Assembly: GCF_024611995.1 (NCBI RefSeq)
Contig: NZ_CP102509.1
Coordinates: 2,480,001-2,544,000, forward strand
DNA length: 64,000 nt
Source of the DNA: Streptomyces sp. NBC_00162
GTDB taxonomy: Bacteria; Actinomycetota; Actinomycetes; Streptomycetales; Streptomycetaceae
Reading direction: 5' to 3'
Below the pieces are notes generated by a model. That model did not search any database. It was not told where the DNA came from and saw only the letters and a list, made by a program, of their open reading frames with translations. Numbering within the stretch: position 1 is the stretch's first letter; every line of letters begins with the position of its first letter. Positions 18,910-26,357 of this stretch are shown piece by piece. The position numbers were made by a program, and so were the translations under genes.

Positions 18910-20826
18910 CTAGTCGACGGCGGCGGCCGGCTCGGTGTCGTAGCGCCCGTCCAGCTTGGCCACCAGGCCGGTGACCTGCCGGGCGATGTCCGGAGCGGTC
19001 AGGCCGATCTCGGCCATGACCTCCTTGCGGGTGGCGTGGTCGAGGAACCGCTGCGGAATGCCGAAGTCACGCAGCGGTACGTCGACGCCCGCGTCCCGCA
19101 GGGCCTGCGCCACGGCGGAGCCGACGCCGCCGGCGCGGCTGTTGTCCTCGACGGTGACGACCACGCGGTGGCGGTCGGCGAGCGGGGCGAGCGCCTCGTC
19201 CACCGGCTTGACCCATCGGGGGTCGACCACGGTGCACGAGATGCCCTGCTTGTCGAGCAGGTCGGCGATTTCCAGGCACATCGGGGCGAGCGCGCCGACC
19301 GAGACGAGCAGTACGTCCGGACGAGTGACTTCGGGGGCCGGGTTGCGCAGCACGTCCATGCCGCCGATGCGGCCGACGGCCGGGACGGCCGGGCCGACGA
19401 CACCCTTGGAGAAGCGCACCACGGTCGGCGCGTCCTTGACGAGGACGGCCTCGTTCAGCTGGGCGCGCAGCTGCTCCGCGTCGCGCGGAGCGGCCAGGCG
19501 CAGGCCGGGCACGACCTGGAGGATGGACATGTCCCACATGCCGTTGTGGGAGGCGCCGTCGGTGCCGGTGACGCCCGCGCGGTCCAGGACGAAGGTGACC
19601 CCGCACTTGTGCAGGGCGACGTCCATCAGGACCTGGTCGAAGGCACGGTTGAGGAAGGTGGCGTACACCGCGAAGACCGGGTGGGCGCCGCCGGTCGCCA
19701 GGCCCGCCGCCGAGGTGGCGCCGTGCTGCTCGGCGATGCCGACGTCGAAGATCCGGTCGGGATAGGCGTCCGCGAACTTCTTCAGGCCGACCGGCTGGAG
19801 CATGGCCGCGGTGATCGCGACGATGTCCGCGCGCTCCTTTCCGAGCTTGACCATCTCGTCGGCGAAGACGGAGGTCCAGCTGGCGGCGTCGGTGCTGACC
19901 GGCAGGCCGGTGTCCGGGTGGATCACGCCGACCGCGTGGAAGCGGTCCGCCTCGTCCTGGACGGCGGGCTCGTAGCCGCGGCCCTTCTGGGTGAGGCAGT
20001 GCACGATGACCGGACCGCTGAAGCGCTTGGCGCGCTGCAGGGCCGACTCCAGGGCCTCGATGTCGTGGCCGTCGATGGGGCCGATGTACTTCAGGCCCAG
20101 GTCCTCGAACATGCCCTGCGGGGCGATGAAGTCCTTGAGGCCCTTCTTGGCGCCGTGCAGGGTCTCGTAGAGGGGCTTGCCGACGACCGGCGTGCGCTCC
20201 AGGAGGTCCTTGCCGCGGGCCAGGAAGCGCTCGTAGCCGTCCGTGGTGCGCAGGGTCGCCAGGTGGTTGGCGAGGCCGCCGATGGTGGGGCCGTACGAGC
20301 GCTCGTTGTCGTTGACGACGATGACCAGGGGGCGGTCCTTGGCGGCGGCGATGTTGTTCAGCGCCTCCCAGGCCATGCCGCCGGTCAGCGCGCCGTCGCC
20401 GATGACGGCGGCGACGTGGTGGTCCTCGCGGCCCAGCACCTCGTTGGCCTTGGCGATGCCGTCGGCCCAGCCCAGCACGGTGGAGGCGTGCGAGTTCTCG
20501 ATCACGTCGTGCTCGGACTCGGCGCGCGAGGGGTAGCCGGACAGGCCGCCCTTCGAGCGCAGGTTGCCGAAGTCCTGGCGGCCCGTGAGCAGCTTGTGGA
20601 CGTAGGCCTGGTGGCCGGTGTCGAAGAGGACCTTGTCCTTGGGCGAGTCGAAGACCCGGTGCAGGGCGATCGTCAGTTCGACCACCCCGAGGTTGGGGCC
20701 GAGGTGCCCGCCGGTCTTGGAGACGGCGTCGACGAGGAAGGACCTGATCTCGGCGGCGAGCTGGTTGAGCTCCTCCTGGCTGAGCCGGTCCAGATCGCGC
20801 GGTCCCTTGATGCGGGTCAGCAGCAC
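18910..20826 (-). CDS. dxs: 1-deoxy-D-xylulose-5-phosphate synthase
   Basis: 638-residue thiamine-diphosphate enzyme condensing pyruvate and glyceraldehyde 3-phosphate, the entry step of the MEP isoprenoid route. The TPP/Mg-binding motif [18 protein letters not shown] and the transketolase-like pyrimidine-binding domain with [15 protein letters not shown] are visible, followed by the C-terminal transketolase domain. GTG 20826 is set by AAGGAGG upstream. Longer in-frame starts (up to 20928) lie in the promoter region. It is monocistronic. Confidence 0.96.
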   Translation of the reverse strand: MLLTRIKGPRDLDRLSQEELNQLAAEIRSFLVDAVSKTGGHLGPNLGVVELTIALHRVFDSPKDKVLFDTGHQAYVHKLLTGRQDFGNLRSKGGLSGYPSRAESEHDVIENSHASTVLGWADGIAKANEVLGREDHHVAAVIGDGALTGGMAWEALNNIAAAKDRPLVIVVNDNERSYGPTIGGLANHLATLRTTDGYERFLARGKDLLERTPVVGKPLYETLHGAKKGLKDFIAPQGMFEDLGLKYIGPIDGHDIEALESALQRAKRFSGPVIVHCLTQKGRGYEPAVQDEADRFHAVGVIHPDTGLPVSTDAASWTSVFADEMVKLGKERADIVAITAAMLQPVGLKKFADAYPDRIFDVGIAEQHGATSAAGLATGGAHPVFAVYATFLNRAFDQVLMDVALHKCGVTFVLDRAGVTGTDGASHNGMWDMSILQVVPGLRLAAPRDAEQLRAQLNEAVLVKDAPTVVRFSKGVVGPAVPAVGRIGGMDVLRNPAPEVTRPDVLLVSVGALAPMCLEIADLLDKQGISCTVVDPRWVKPVDEALAPLADRHRVVVTVEDNSRAGGVGSAVAQALRDAGVDVPLRDFGIPQRFLDHATRKEVMAEIGLTAPDIARQVTGLVAKLDGRYDTEPAAAVD

Positions 20827-20928
20827 CCGTGCCTCCTTGCAGTTGCTCGCTGGTCTGTCGAGTCTAATGTTCCGTCGGCGGGCGCGGTCATCGGGCCGTC
20901 CCGCTGGGGTCACACCTTTGTCATACAT

Positions 20929-21001
20929 GTACGCACTGCCGCGGGGTCACACATCACAAACGGGCGTATACCCGCACAGGCGTACGCACATATGTACGCA
21001 C
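20929..21001. repeat. Three copies of GTACGCAC upstream of dxs
   Basis: The octamer GTACGCAC occurs at 20929-20936, 20982-20989 and 20994-21001, about 100-175 bp upstream of the dxs start. The last two flank ATAT in a head-to-tail pair. Spacing and placement suggest a regulator site, but no known motif was recognised. Confidence 0.4.
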
Positions 21002-21004
21002 GGA

Positions 21005-21035
21005 TGCCCGGCACCACACGAAGTGGCGCCGGGCA
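21005..21035 (-). terminator. Terminator of the xylose ABC operon
   Basis: TGCCCGGCACCAC and GTGGCGCCGGGCA form a hairpin with loop ACGAA and one bulged base, about 55 nt after the xylH stop at 21089. Confidence 0.8.
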
Positions 21036-21088
21036 CTGTGACCGTTCTTACCGCCGGATGTCGCTCCGGCGCACAGTCGGACGCACCG

Positions 21089-22408
21089 TCAGGCGCGTCC
21101 GGCCGTCTTCTGGGTCTTGCGCGTGACCGAGTCGATCACCACGGTGGCCAGCAGCACCGCACCGGTGATCATGTACTGGATCGGCGTCGCGATGCCCTCC
21201 AGGGCCAGACCGTACTGGATCGAGACGATGACCATGACGCCGAGGAGGGCGTTCCAGGTCCGGCCCCGGCCGCCGAAGAGGCTGGTGCCGCCGATGACGG
21301 CCGCCGCGATCACGTTCATCAGCAGGTCGCCGGCGCCGGCGCTCTGGTTGGCGGCCGCGATCTTCGAGGCCCAGAACAGACCGCCGATGGCGGCGAAGGT
21401 GCTGGAGATCGCGAAGACCGTGATCCGGATCCGGGTGACGTTGATGCCCGCACGACGGGAGGCCTCGACGCTGCCACCCAGGGCGAAAACGTTTCGCCCG
21501 AAGGTCGTGCGGCGCAGCAGGAAGTCCGTGAGGATCAGGGCCAGCAGGAAGACCACCACCGCGAGCGGCAGGCCCTTGTACTGGTTGAACAGCACGGCGG
21601 GGCCGAAGGTGACCAGCGCGAGCAGACCCGTGCGCAGCAGGATCTCGCCGAGCGGCCGGGAGGGCATCCCGGCGGCGTCGCGGCGCCGTGCGTCGAGGAA
21701 GCAGGCGAGGAAGTAGCCCGCCACCGCGAGCGCGGCCAGCCCGTAGCCGACGGCCACGTCCGAGAAGAAGTACGTGGTCAGCTGGCCGACCACGCCGTCG
21801 GAGTCGATGTTGATCGTGCCGTTGCTGCCGAGGATCTGCAGCATCGCGCCGAGCCAGAAGAGCAGGCCCGACAGGGTGACCGCGAAGGCCGGGGCGCCGA
21901 TCTTGGCGAAGAAGTAGCCGTGGATGCAGCCGATCAGGGCGCCGCCGGCCACGGCCGCCAGGATCGCCAGCCATTCGTTGATGCCGTGGGTGACGGCGAG
22001 GACGGCGACGATCGCGCCCGAGACACCACTGACCGAGCCGACCGAGAGGTCGATCTCGCCGAGCAGCAGCACGAAGATGATGCCGATGGCGATCATGCCG
22101 GTGCCGGTCATCGTGATCGCGATGTTGGTGAGGTTTTCCGGGGAGAGGAAGTTCGAGTTCAGCCCCTGGAAGATCGACCAGATGACGATCAGGCCGATGA
22201 CGACCGGGAGGGAACCCAGGTCGCCGGCCTTCATCTTGCGCTTGAACTCGCCCACGTACCCGGCGAGGCCCTCCTCGCGGACGAGCAGGCGCGGGTCCAC
22301 GGCCGGGATCGCGTCGTGAGCGGCCGCGGGATTGACCGGGTCGATGTGCTCCGGCTGGTCGACGGGGCCCTTGCCCAGTGGACCGGTGGCAGGGTTCTGG
22401 ATGCTCAC
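21089..22408 (-). CDS. xylH: CUT2-family sugar ABC transporter permease (XylH-like)
   Basis: 439-residue membrane permease of the ribose/xylose class with a hydrophilic N-terminal extension of about 60 residues and about ten helices. The BPD_transp_2 segment EIDLSVGSVSGVSGAIVAVLA is characteristic. The GTG start at 22408 overlaps the TGA of the ATPase gene (GTGA), so the two are coupled. With XylG and XylF it would import xylose or a related pentose. From memory, the equivalent S. coelicolor operon (SCO6009-6011) is controlled by the adjacent ROK regulator. Confidence 0.88.
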   Translation of the reverse strand: MSIQNPATGPLGKGPVDQPEHIDPVNPAAAHDAIPAVDPRLLVREEGLAGYVGEFKRKMKAGDLGSLPVVIGLIVIWSIFQGLNSNFLSPENLTNIAITMTGTGMIAIGIIFVLLLGEIDLSVGSVSGVSGAIVAVLAVTHGINEWLAILAAVAGGALIGCIHGYFFAKIGAPAFAVTLSGLLFWLGAMLQILGSNGTINIDSDGVVGQLTTYFFSDVAVGYGLAALAVAGYFLACFLDARRRDAAGMPSRPLGEILLRTGLLALVTFGPAVLFNQYKGLPLAVVVFLLALILTDFLLRRTTFGRNVFALGGSVEASRRAGINVTRIRITVFAISSTFAAIGGLFWASKIAAANQSAGAGDLLMNVIAAAVIGGTSLFGGRGRTWNALLGVMVIVSIQYGLALEGIATPIQYMITGAVLLATVVIDSVTRKTQKTAGRA

Positions 22409-23184
22409 TTGCCGGCCTCCGAGGTGCGGGCCGCCCGGCGGGTCACGGCGTTGTCCGTGGCCCCGGTGATGGCGGAGATGATCTCTTCCTGCGAGGTGTC
22501 GGCGACATTGAAGACACCGTTGTTCCGGCCCAGCCGCAGGACCGCCACCTTGTCGGCGACGGCCTTCACATCGGCCATGTTGTGGCTGATGAGGATGACG
22601 GCGTGGCCGCGCTCGCGCAGCCGTTCCACCAGGTCGAGAACCTGTGCGGTCTGCTCGACGCCGAGGGCGGCGGTGGGCTCGTCGAGGATGACGAGCTGGG
22701 GCTCGCCCAGCATCGACCGGGCGATGGCCACGGTCTGGCGCTGGCCTCCGGAGAGCGAGGCGATGGGGATCCGGACGCTGGGGATCCGGATGGAGAGCGT
22801 GGTCAGCAGCTCACGGGCACGGCGCTCCATCTCCACCTCGTCCAGGACACCGCGGCGCTTGAGCTCACGGCCGAGGAAGAGGTTGCCGACGACATCGATG
22901 TTGTCGCACAGGGCGAGGTCCTGGTAGACCGTCGCGATGCCCAGGTTCTGGGCGTCATGGGGCTTGCCGATGGAGACCGGGCGGCCCTCCCACTCGATGA
23001 CGCCTTCATCGATGGGGTGCACGCCGGCGATCGTCTTGACCAGCGTGGACTTGCCGGCGCCGTTGTCGCCGACGAGGGCGACCACTTCACCGGAGTGGAT
23101 CTCGAGTTCTACGTCGGTCAGGGCCTGAACGGCGCCGAACCGCTTCGAGACCCCTCGCAACGCCAGCACGGGCGCAGCGGACAC
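22405..23184 (-). CDS. xylG: CUT2-family sugar ABC transporter ATP-binding protein (XylG-like, single domain)
   Basis: 259-residue nucleotide-binding protein. Walker A GDNGAGKSTL, signature LSGGQRQTVAIAR and Walker B QLVILDEPTAAL are all present once. Classical E. coli XylG/RbsA carry two fused ATPase domains (about 500 residues), so this half-size protein must work as a homodimer. GTG 23184 is preferred over ATG 23193 because AAGGAG directly abuts that ATG and is correctly spaced for the GTG. It is coupled to xylH by a GTGA overlap. Confidence 0.88.
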   Translation of the reverse strand: MSAAPVLALRGVSKRFGAVQALTDVELEIHSGEVVALVGDNGAGKSTLVKTIAGVHPIDEGVIEWEGRPVSIGKPHDAQNLGIATVYQDLALCDNIDVVGNLFLGRELKRRGVLDEVEMERRARELLTTLSIRIPSVRIPIASLSGGQRQTVAIARSMLGEPQLVILDEPTAALGVEQTAQVLDLVERLRERGHAVILISHNMADVKAVADKVAVLRLGRNNGVFNVADTSQEEIISAITGATDNAVTRRAARTSEAGK

Positions 23185-23280
23185 ATGAACCATCTCCTTC
23201 GCCGCCTGACCGGCGGGGATGTCGTGCAAAAGAGCAGGAGCGGGGCGAATAAGGGAAATATGACTTAGGGGGAACGTTTC

Positions 23281-23330
23281 TGCCCGGCGCCCCGCGGGTG
23301 GCGGGGGAAGAAGGGGCGGGGCGCCGGGCA
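23281..23330 (-). terminator. Hairpin between xylF and xylG
   Basis: Perfect 15-bp arms TGCCCGGCGCCCCGC (23281-23295) and GCGGGGCGCCGGGCA (23316-23330), 20-nt loop, about 35 nt after the xylF stop. It is followed by the rest of the operon. It probably lowers expression of xylGH relative to the binding protein, or protects the xylF 3' end. Confidence 0.8.
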
Positions 23331-23364
23331 GGCACGGGGGGTCGCCTCGTGGGCGACGGGGGCC

Positions 23365-24477
23365 TTACTTCAGGCCGGCGGTGGCGCAGGCCGCCGCGTA
23401 CTTGTCGGTGCAGATCTCGTCGACCGTGTAGACGCCGTCCTTGACGACGGTGTCCTTGATGTTGGCCTTGGTGAGCGAGACGACCGGGATCAGCACGGAC
23501 GGAACACCCTTGGTGGTCGGGCTGTCGACCGTGGAGGTGGTGACGCCGGTGACCTTCTCGCCCTTGGCGAGGGCGACGGCCATCTTCGCCGCGGCCTCGG
23601 CCTCGGGGGCGTACGGCTTGTACACGCTCATGAACTGCTCGCCCGCGACGATGCGCTGCACACCGGCGAGTTCGGCGTCCTGGCCGGTGACCGGGGGCAG
23701 GGGGGACACGCCGGCGGCCTTGAGGGCGGTGATGATGCCGCCCGCCATGCCGTCGTTGGCGGAGTAGACGCCGATGACCTTGTCCTTGCCGAGCGCCGAG
23801 AGGGCGGCCGCCATGTTGGTGTTGGCGTTCTCCGGCTTCCACTCGACGGTGTCGTACTCCTTGCCGACGTTCACCTTGCCGTCGAGGACGGAGTGCGCGC
23901 CGGACTTGAAGAGCTTGGCGTTCGGGTCGGTGACCGAGCCGTTCATCATGACGACCTGGCCGTCCTTGGCCTTGTCGCCCAGCGCCTCGAGGAGCGCCTT
24001 GCCCTGGACCTTGCCGACCTCTTCGTTGTCGAAGGAGGTGTAGGCGTCGATCGGGCCCTCGGCCAGACGGTCGTAGGCGACGACCGGGATGCCGGCCTCC
24101 TTGGCCTTCTTGACCGAGCCGGCGATGGCCTTGGAGTCCACCGCGTCGACGATGAGGACGTTCACCTTGTTGGTGATCATCGTGTCGACCTGGGAGTTCT
24201 GGGTGGTCGCGTCCTGCTTGGCGTTGGCGTAGACGACCTCGCCCTTGCCGCCGGTCAGTTCCTTGACCGTCTTCTCGATGAGCGGCTTGTCGAACTTCTC
24301 GTAGCGCGCGGTCTGGTTCTCCGGGAGCAGGAGACCGACCTTGATGGCGTCGCCCGTGGCGGCTCCGGACTCCTTGGTCTTGTCGCCGGCCTCCTTGGCA
24401 CTGCCACAGGCGGCAAGCGATACGGCCATGGCACCAGCGGCGACGGCTACGGCGACTCTGCGCATACGCGTGTTCAT
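23365..24477 (-). CDS. xylF: Sugar-binding lipoprotein of a xylose-type ABC transporter (XylF-like)
   Basis: 370-residue extracytoplasmic binding protein. The N-terminus is a lipoprotein signal with lipobox LAAC at about residue 25, followed by a charged linker and a periplasmic-binding-protein type I fold (KVGLLLPEN at the first strand, VDAVDSKAIAGS and VYSANDGMAGG further on). This is typical of xylose/ribose binders. ATG 24477 has a GGGAGG upstream. It is transcribed away from the ROK regulator in the same direction, with about 118 bp between them. Confidence 0.9.
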   Translation of the reverse strand: MNTRMRRVAVAVAAGAMAVSLAACGSAKEAGDKTKESGAATGDAIKVGLLLPENQTARYEKFDKPLIEKTVKELTGGKGEVVYANAKQDATTQNSQVDTMITNKVNVLIVDAVDSKAIAGSVKKAKEAGIPVVAYDRLAEGPIDAYTSFDNEEVGKVQGKALLEALGDKAKDGQVVMMNGSVTDPNAKLFKSGAHSVLDGKVNVGKEYDTVEWKPENANTNMAAALSALGKDKVIGVYSANDGMAGGIITALKAAGVSPLPPVTGQDAELAGVQRIVAGEQFMSVYKPYAPEAEAAAKMAVALAKGEKVTGVTTSTVDSPTTKGVPSVLIPVVSLTKANIKDTVVKDGVYTVDEICTDKYAAACATAGLK

Positions 24478-24578
24478 TACTTGAACCTCCCTGACGAGGC
24501 CGCAACACTGCGGCCGAGGTGGATGTGAGTCAACCCCGGCCGCAAGTTTGCCGTCAAGGAGTGAATCCTTAACGAGAT

Positions 24579-24600
24579 GACAACGGTGCCATCCGTTATC
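24579..24600. promoter_or_regulatory. Inverted repeat ahead of xylF, over the ROK stop codon
   Basis: GACAACGG (24579-24586), spacer TGCCAT, CCGTTATC (24593-24600): 7 of 8 positions are complementary. It lies about 100 bp upstream of the xylF start. It is a candidate operator for the neighbouring ROK regulator, without experimental support here. Confidence 0.35.
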
Positions 24601-25810
24601 TAACTGAAGACATGGCGGCTGGAGCTCGCACTCCACTTCCATGATCTGACAAAAGCGTCGAATCGCCCATCTCACTGAGCACAAGAGCGAGTGCGCCCAG
24701 TACCTCGGCCCGCCCGCCCAGAGACCCCGTCAGCACCGACAACTGGCGTGCGGCGCTCGGGATCGCGTACCTCCCCACTGATTCACGGATGGGAGCCAGT
24801 ACGAGTTCACCCGCCTCCGCGAGCGAGCCGCCGAGGACCACCCGGCTCGGGTTCAGGAGGTTGCACAGACTGGCCACGCCGCTGCCGACGTGACGGCCCA
24901 CGTCGGTGATGACGCGACGGCAGCCCGGGTCCCCCTCGCGGGCCAGTTCGACCACCCGCTCCATCGTCAACTCCGGTCCGTGGCTGCCCTGGAGCAGCGG
25001 AAGAACGTACCGGGCCGCGGCGAAGGTCTCCAGGCAGCCGCGGTTGCCGCAGCGGCAGACCGGGCCGGATTCGTCGAGGGTGATGTGCCCGATCTCGCCC
25101 GCGGTGCCGCCCGGGCCGCGGTAGATCTGACCGTTGATCACCAGCCCGGCGCCGACACCGCTGGCCACCTTGATGTAGGCGAGGTCCTTCACTCCCCGGC
25201 CGCTCCCCCATACGAGTTCACCGAGGGCCCCGAGGTTCGCGTCGTTGTCCACGTACACGGGCACGCCGAGGCGCCGCGAGAGCTCCTCACGGGGGTTGAT
25301 CCCGGCCCAGCCCGGCAGGATCGCGGTCGAGCCGAGGGTCCCGGACTCCACGTCGATCGGGCCGGGGACGCCGAGGCCGACGCCGATGGCCTTGTCCAGG
25401 CTCACCCCGATGCCCGCGATCAACCGCCCGACCAGCGCTTCCGCCCGGTCGAAGCCCTCGACCCAGGAGGCGTCCACGTCCAGCGGCTCGGCCTCCTCGG
25501 CCAGTACCTGGTGGGCGAGGTTGCCGACCGCCACCCGCAGGTGGGTGTGGCCGAAGTCCACGCCGATCACGATGCCCGCGTCGCCGCTCAGCGACACGCT
25601 GCGGGCCCGCCGGCCGCCCGCCGAGGTGTCGGTGACCTCGACGGTCCCGCCCTCCTTGAGCTCACGGACGATGTTGGAGACCGTGGCCGCCGACAGTCCG
25701 GTGGTACGGGCGATCTCCGCCTGCGTCAGCGAACCCGCGAGCCGGACCGCTCGCACGACCCGTTCGAGATTCGCCCGATGCAGCGAGGACTGCGATCCGG
25801 GAGTCTGCAC
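24596..25810 (-). CDS. ROK-family transcriptional regulator (Rok7B7/XylR-like)
   Basis: 404-residue regulator with an N-terminal winged helix-turn-helix (about 27-55, TQAEIARTTGLSAATVSNIV) and a sugar-kinase-like ROK domain. The ATP-fold strand VIGVDFGHTHLRVAVGN and the zinc-binding CRCGNRGCLE are both intact, so it may bind sugar. Position between a xylFGH operon and the ngc region matches the S. coelicolor gene called rok7B7 (SCO6008, from memory). That regulator represses xylose uptake and also affects development and antibiotic production. GTG 25810 is the chosen start. Confidence 0.88.
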   Translation of the reverse strand: MQTPGSQSSLHRANLERVVRAVRLAGSLTQAEIARTTGLSAATVSNIVRELKEGGTVEVTDTSAGGRRARSVSLSGDAGIVIGVDFGHTHLRVAVGNLAHQVLAEEAEPLDVDASWVEGFDRAEALVGRLIAGIGVSLDKAIGVGLGVPGPIDVESGTLGSTAILPGWAGINPREELSRRLGVPVYVDNDANLGALGELVWGSGRGVKDLAYIKVASGVGAGLVINGQIYRGPGGTAGEIGHITLDESGPVCRCGNRGCLETFAAARYVLPLLQGSHGPELTMERVVELAREGDPGCRRVITDVGRHVGSGVASLCNLLNPSRVVLGGSLAEAGELVLAPIRESVGRYAIPSAARQLSVLTGSLGGRAEVLGALALVLSEMGDSTLLSDHGSGVRAPAAMSSVR

Positions 25811-26070
25811 GACTCATCCACTCCTGCCCATAAGCGACGGCCAGCCGTCGCCCCCCGGCCGGGGGTACGGCGCTGCGCGCTCCGAGACCCCGACGTCTCT
25901 CCAACTTGTGAACCTTAAGTCGAGCCTTTGCGCATCCAGACGTCAAGAGGCTGACACAGCACCAAACCGTCACTATCGGCCACAAGAGGGAGAGAACGGT
26001 CGCCTAGATCGTGCTACGGTCGCTGAGGCGCCGGTCCTCTGCGGCCTTTCCGGCCGGACCGCGCCCCGTA
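25811..26070. promoter_or_regulatory. Divergent promoter region between the ROK gene and the mgtA leader
   Basis: There is no gene in this stretch. A direct repeat ACGGTCGC occurs at 25996-26003 and 26016-26023, twenty bases apart, just upstream of the mgtA leader peptide. This is suitable for a dimeric regulator or for overlap with a promoter. No clear TTGACA/TATAAT pair was seen on the plus strand, so the promoter class is open. Confidence 0.35.
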
Positions 26071-26100
26071 ATGACAGCGCTACGCGAGGAGGTGTTCGGG

Positions 26101-26148
26101 ATGAGTCCCGATCGAAGTCCTTGCCGCGCTCTCGCTCTCGTCGGCTGA
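26101..26148 (+). CDS. Leader peptide upstream of mgtA (15 aa)
   Basis: ATG 26101 is preceded at ideal distance by GAGGAGG (26086-26092) and encodes MSPDRSPCRALALVG with stop TGA 26146-26148. The start codon sits at the edge and loop of a small hairpin (TCGGGA, loop TGAG, TCCCGA; 26096-26111). The stop codon lies in the left arm of the terminator that follows. An in-frame ATG at 26071 would give a 25-residue version but has no ribosome site. The N-terminal MxPDxxP pattern resembles the enterobacterial MgtL leader peptide. I infer a regulatory, not structural, role. Confidence 0.65.
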   Translation: MSPDRSPCRALALVG

Positions 26149-26178
26149 TCTGCCGATCTGCTGATCAGCCGGCTTTTT
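26140..26178 (+). terminator. Intrinsic terminator with U-tract in the mgtA leader (attenuator)
   Basis: Left arm 26140-26150 pairs with 26163-26173 (core CGGCTGATC/GATCAGCCG, 9 perfect pairs plus one G-U and one G-C). It is directly followed by five T residues (26174-26178). A U-tract terminator is uncommon in Streptomyces, and this one sits in front of a gene rather than after one. The leader-peptide stop codon is within the left arm, so a ribosome terminating there would block folding. Confidence 0.7.
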
Positions 26179-26357
26179 GCCGCGTTTTCCGCGTACCCCT
26201 TTCCTTCCGCATGTCCTGATTCTTCTGTCAGGCATACGTCATCCATGCCCTCGGCGCATCCCGTGGCCCGTCCGCGGCACACTGCGCCGACCCATGATCA
26301 CTCCACGTGACCGCTCGGCTTCGCGCTGCCCGGACACCGTGGAGGGAGGTATTCGTC

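Noticed and set aside
26101..26148. Cysteine-responsive attenuation by the mgtA leader peptide
   Set aside because: Only one Cys codon, and the downstream gene has no link to sulfur metabolism; Mg2+ is the better guess.
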